Shown here: positions 6,425 through 7,526 of the stretch, piece after piece | How the letters are laid out: every line of letters starts with the position of its first letter | Position numbering within the stretch: position 1 is the stretch's first letter | From: Flavobacterium sp. | GTDB lineage: Bacteria; Bacteroidota; Bacteroidia; Flavobacteriales; Flavobacteriaceae | NCBI GenBank assembly: GCA_003449615.1 | Contig: DMHA01000174.1 | Location: forward strand, 1-7,526 | Reading direction: 5' to 3' | DNA: 7,526 nucleotides | The notes under the pieces: model-generated | What the model was told of the DNA's origin: nothing | The model's input: only the letters and a program-made list of their open reading frames with translations | Databases searched by the model: none | Made by a program: the position numbers and the translations under genes

Positions 6425-6485
6425 GACCTAACAGGTTTTTAAAACCTGTTAGGTCTGTATTGAGAATCAAAAGTTATAAATTCAA
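6425..6485 (-). repeat. Palindromic dispersed repeat, copy 2
   Basis: An inverted copy of the element at 3627-3688. The 17-bp block TTGAATTTATAACTTTT is exact (minus strand, 6485-6469), followed by a 10-base linker and ACAGACCTAACAG leading into the palindrome, whose arms extend to 16 bp here (6424-6439 and 6441-6456). One stem pair is G-C where copy 1 has A-T. The 17-bp block overlaps the end of the ancestral GNAT frame and contains its TAA (6474-6476). Confidence 0.75.
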
Positions 6486-6536
6486 TTCCATTTTGTAATC
6501 TTCCATCAAATAACCGTTGCCAATGTCTAAATCTTC
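6474..6536 (-). pseudogene. Detached in-frame C-terminal tail of the GNAT gene
   Basis: Directly after the TAA at 6537-6539 the same frame continues for 20 sense codons, EDLDIGNGYLMEDYKMELNL, and then meets TAA (6474-6476). This is the typical C-terminus of this GNAT subgroup (an ED-DIG-G-LM-DY-MEL pattern). A single change, most simply GAA to TAA, therefore appears to have split an ORF of about 164 codons. The tail shows no further damage, so the event is recent, the stop is read through at some level, or the base is a sequencing error. Confidence 0.8.
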
Positions 6537-6968
6537 TTAGGCAACAATTTCAAAACCCAATTTTTTGTAGAAAGAAACGGCTTTGTTGAATTTATTGACA
6601 TTTAAAGAAATCACTTCCGATTGATTTTCTTTGGCAATGCCAATCACATTTTCGATTAGTGCTTTCCCAACACCTTTGCCTTGTGCTTGGGGTAGAATAT
6701 AAATTTTATGAAGTCGAGTTACTTTATTGTTTCGATAATTGTTTTCGCAACTCGAAAAACCCAAACAAGTTTTCCCTTCATAAGCCAAGAAAAACATCGA
6801 TTTTGTCGTCAATTGTTCCAACAAAGAGTTGTCAGAATACATTAAATCCAACATATATTCCAATTGTGCCGAAGATAAAATTGATCCATAAGTTAGCGGC
6901 CAAGTTTGATGTGCAATTTCTTGAATTATCGGAATATCCTTCCTCGTGGCTTGCGAAATGGTAATCAT
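6537..6968 (-). CDS. GNAT-family N-acetyltransferase, truncated by an in-frame stop
   Basis: The family transfers an acetyl group from acetyl-CoA to an amine; the substrate here is unknown. The 143 residues begin MITISQATRKDIPIIQEIA, a normal GNAT N-terminus. The acetyl-CoA-binding motif A is RLHKIYILPQAQGKGVGKAL, with QGKGVG at 96-101, and motif B is LNVNKFNKAVSFYKKLGFE (122-140). The ORF stops right after GFEIVA, about 20 residues short of the usual end, because of a TAA at 6537-6539; the missing tail is intact in frame behind it. That tail normally contributes final beta strands, so the truncated product may be unstable or inactive. The ATG abuts the guaC stop with no spacer (TAAATG), indicating co-transcription and probably translational coupling. 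Family call firm; functionality doubtful. Confidence 0.88.
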   Translation of the reverse strand: MITISQATRKDIPIIQEIAHQTWPLTYGSILSSAQLEYMLDLMYSDNSLLEQLTTKSMFFLAYEGKTCLGFSSCENNYRNNKVTRLHKIYILPQAQGKGVGKALIENVIGIAKENQSEVISLNVNKFNKAVSFYKKLGFEIVA

Positions 6969-7526
6969 TTATTGGGTATAAACGGTATTTTCTTGTTCGG
7001 CAACTCTAATAAAGGTGGTTCTTTTGGTCAATTCTTTCAATCGGGAAGCACCAACATAAGTACAGGCACTTCGCAAACCACCCAAAATATCTTTCAAAGT
7101 CGCTTCGACATCGCCTCGAAAGGGAACTTGCACCGTTTTTCCTTCACTTGCTCGGTATTCAGCCACGCCGCCAACGTGTTTTTCCATGGCTGTGGTCGAA
7201 CTCATTCCGTAAAATTGCTTGAATTTTTCGCCGTTGATTTCTACCATTTCGCCACCACTTTCGGTATGACCTGCTAACATTCCGCCCAACATTACAAAAT
7301 CGGCTCCAGCACCAAAGGCTTTTGCCACATCGCCCGGCGTTTTGCAACCCCCATCACTAATGATTTGTCCGCCAAGTCCGTGAGCGGCATCGGCACATTC
7401 GATAATAGCTGAAAGTTGAGGATAACCAACACCAGTTTTTACTCTGGTGGTACAAACGGAACCGGGGCCAATGCCTACCTTAATTATATCAGCTCCAGCC
7501 AATAACAATTCTTCGACCATTTCGCC
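6969..7526 (-). CDS. guaC: GMP reductase, C-terminal half (5' end outside window)
   Basis: NADPH-dependent reductive deamination of GMP to IMP and ammonia, in purine interconversion; a cytoplasmic TIM-barrel enzyme of the IMPDH/GMPR family. The frame is open to the window edge and gives 185 residues of a family normally near 345. The catalytic loop GPGSVCTTR places the active-site Cys at codon 7452-7454. Phosphate-binding elements SDGGC and MLGGMLAG follow, then [16 protein letters not shown], and the end [20 protein letters not shown] continues to [15 protein letters not shown]. These stretches match E. coli GuaC almost word for word and differ from IMPDH, which has GPGSICTTR and a longer C-terminal part. 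It is the first gene of a pair with the GNAT ORF, whose ATG follows the stop immediately. Confidence 0.95.
   Translation of the reverse strand, partial: GEMVEELLLAGADIIKVGIGPGSVCTTRVKTGVGYPQLSAIIECADAAHGLGGQIISDGGCKTPGDVAKAFGAGADFVMLGGMLAGHTESGGEMVEINGEKFKQFYGMSSTTAMEKHVGGVAEYRASEGKTVQVPFRGDVEATLKDILGGLRSACTYVGASRLKELTKRTTFIRVAEQENTVYTQ

Larger units (their letters stand above)
5981..6473. other. pflB upstream region, no gene seen
   Basis: This is 493 bp of very AT-rich DNA between the ancestral end of the GNAT frame and the pflB start. It contains two dyads (6099-6120, 6226-6245), the 14-bp repeat and candidate operator (6301-6334), and most of repeat copy 2. No open frame of note is present. 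The best Bacteroidota-type -7 box on the minus strand is TAATTTTA (6030-6037), about 50 bp before the ATG, but there is no matching TTTG at -33 spacing, so I do not call a promoter. Confidence 0.6.

Noticed and set aside
3627..6485. Two-unit CRISPR-like array
   Set aside because: Only two copies, inverted, almost 3 kb apart, with a gene between them and no cas genes.
6537..6539. Programmed stop-codon readthrough in the GNAT gene
   Set aside because: TAA followed by G has no recognisable readthrough signal here; a nonsense mutation or sequencing error is simpler.
6659..7277. Two plus-strand ORFs of 101 and 123 codons opposite the GNAT gene and guaC
   Set aside because: Both are antisense shadows of strongly recognised genes and have no family resemblance.

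Overview
The window looks like chromosomal DNA of a Bacteroidota bacterium, most likely Flavobacteriaceae (Flavobacterium-like). The evidence is low-GC DNA, A-rich leaders with no clear Shine-Dalgarno sequence, protein sequences of flavobacterial flavour, and intergenic palindromes of a kind I associate with that family. No phage, plasmid, CRISPR, rRNA or tRNA gene was seen.

Layout. Positions 1-486 (+) hold the 3' end of an elongation factor G-type gene. A strong hairpin terminator (509-540) follows. Every remaining gene is on the minus strand. From right to left these are: the 3' half of guaC (GMP reductase, 6969-7526); a GNAT acetyltransferase whose ATG directly abuts the guaC stop and whose frame is cut by a TAA 20 codons before its apparent natural end; a gene-free stretch of about 490 bp; pflB (pyruvate formate-lyase, 3746-5980); a gap of about 385 bp with several repeats and dyads; pflA (PFL-activating radical SAM enzyme); a 268-bp gap with nested inverted repeats; an OFA-family MFS transporter (1146-2315); and a small exported beta-rich protein (558-1106).

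How the genes work together. pflB, pflA and the OFA transporter form a coherent anaerobic pyruvate module: the activase installs the glycyl radical on PFL, PFL makes acetyl-CoA and formate, and the MFS carrier is a plausible formate or monocarboxylate transporter in place of FocA. The three genes share a strand but are separated by long structured gaps, so they are probably not one simple operon. guaC and the GNAT gene are probably co-transcribed.

The most interesting content is between the genes. A roughly 61-bp repeat occurs twice in inverted orientation around pflB; its 31-bp palindrome carries a compensatory base-pair change and is linked to a shared 17-bp block. A 27-bp motif (GGTTCT-N12-GTGAACATT, 22/27 identical) lies upstream of both pflA and pflB and is a candidate shared operator. 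The GNAT gene carries a probable recent nonsense mutation. No wholly new multi-gene system is visible; the repeat and the candidate pfl operators are the undescribed signals I would pursue.
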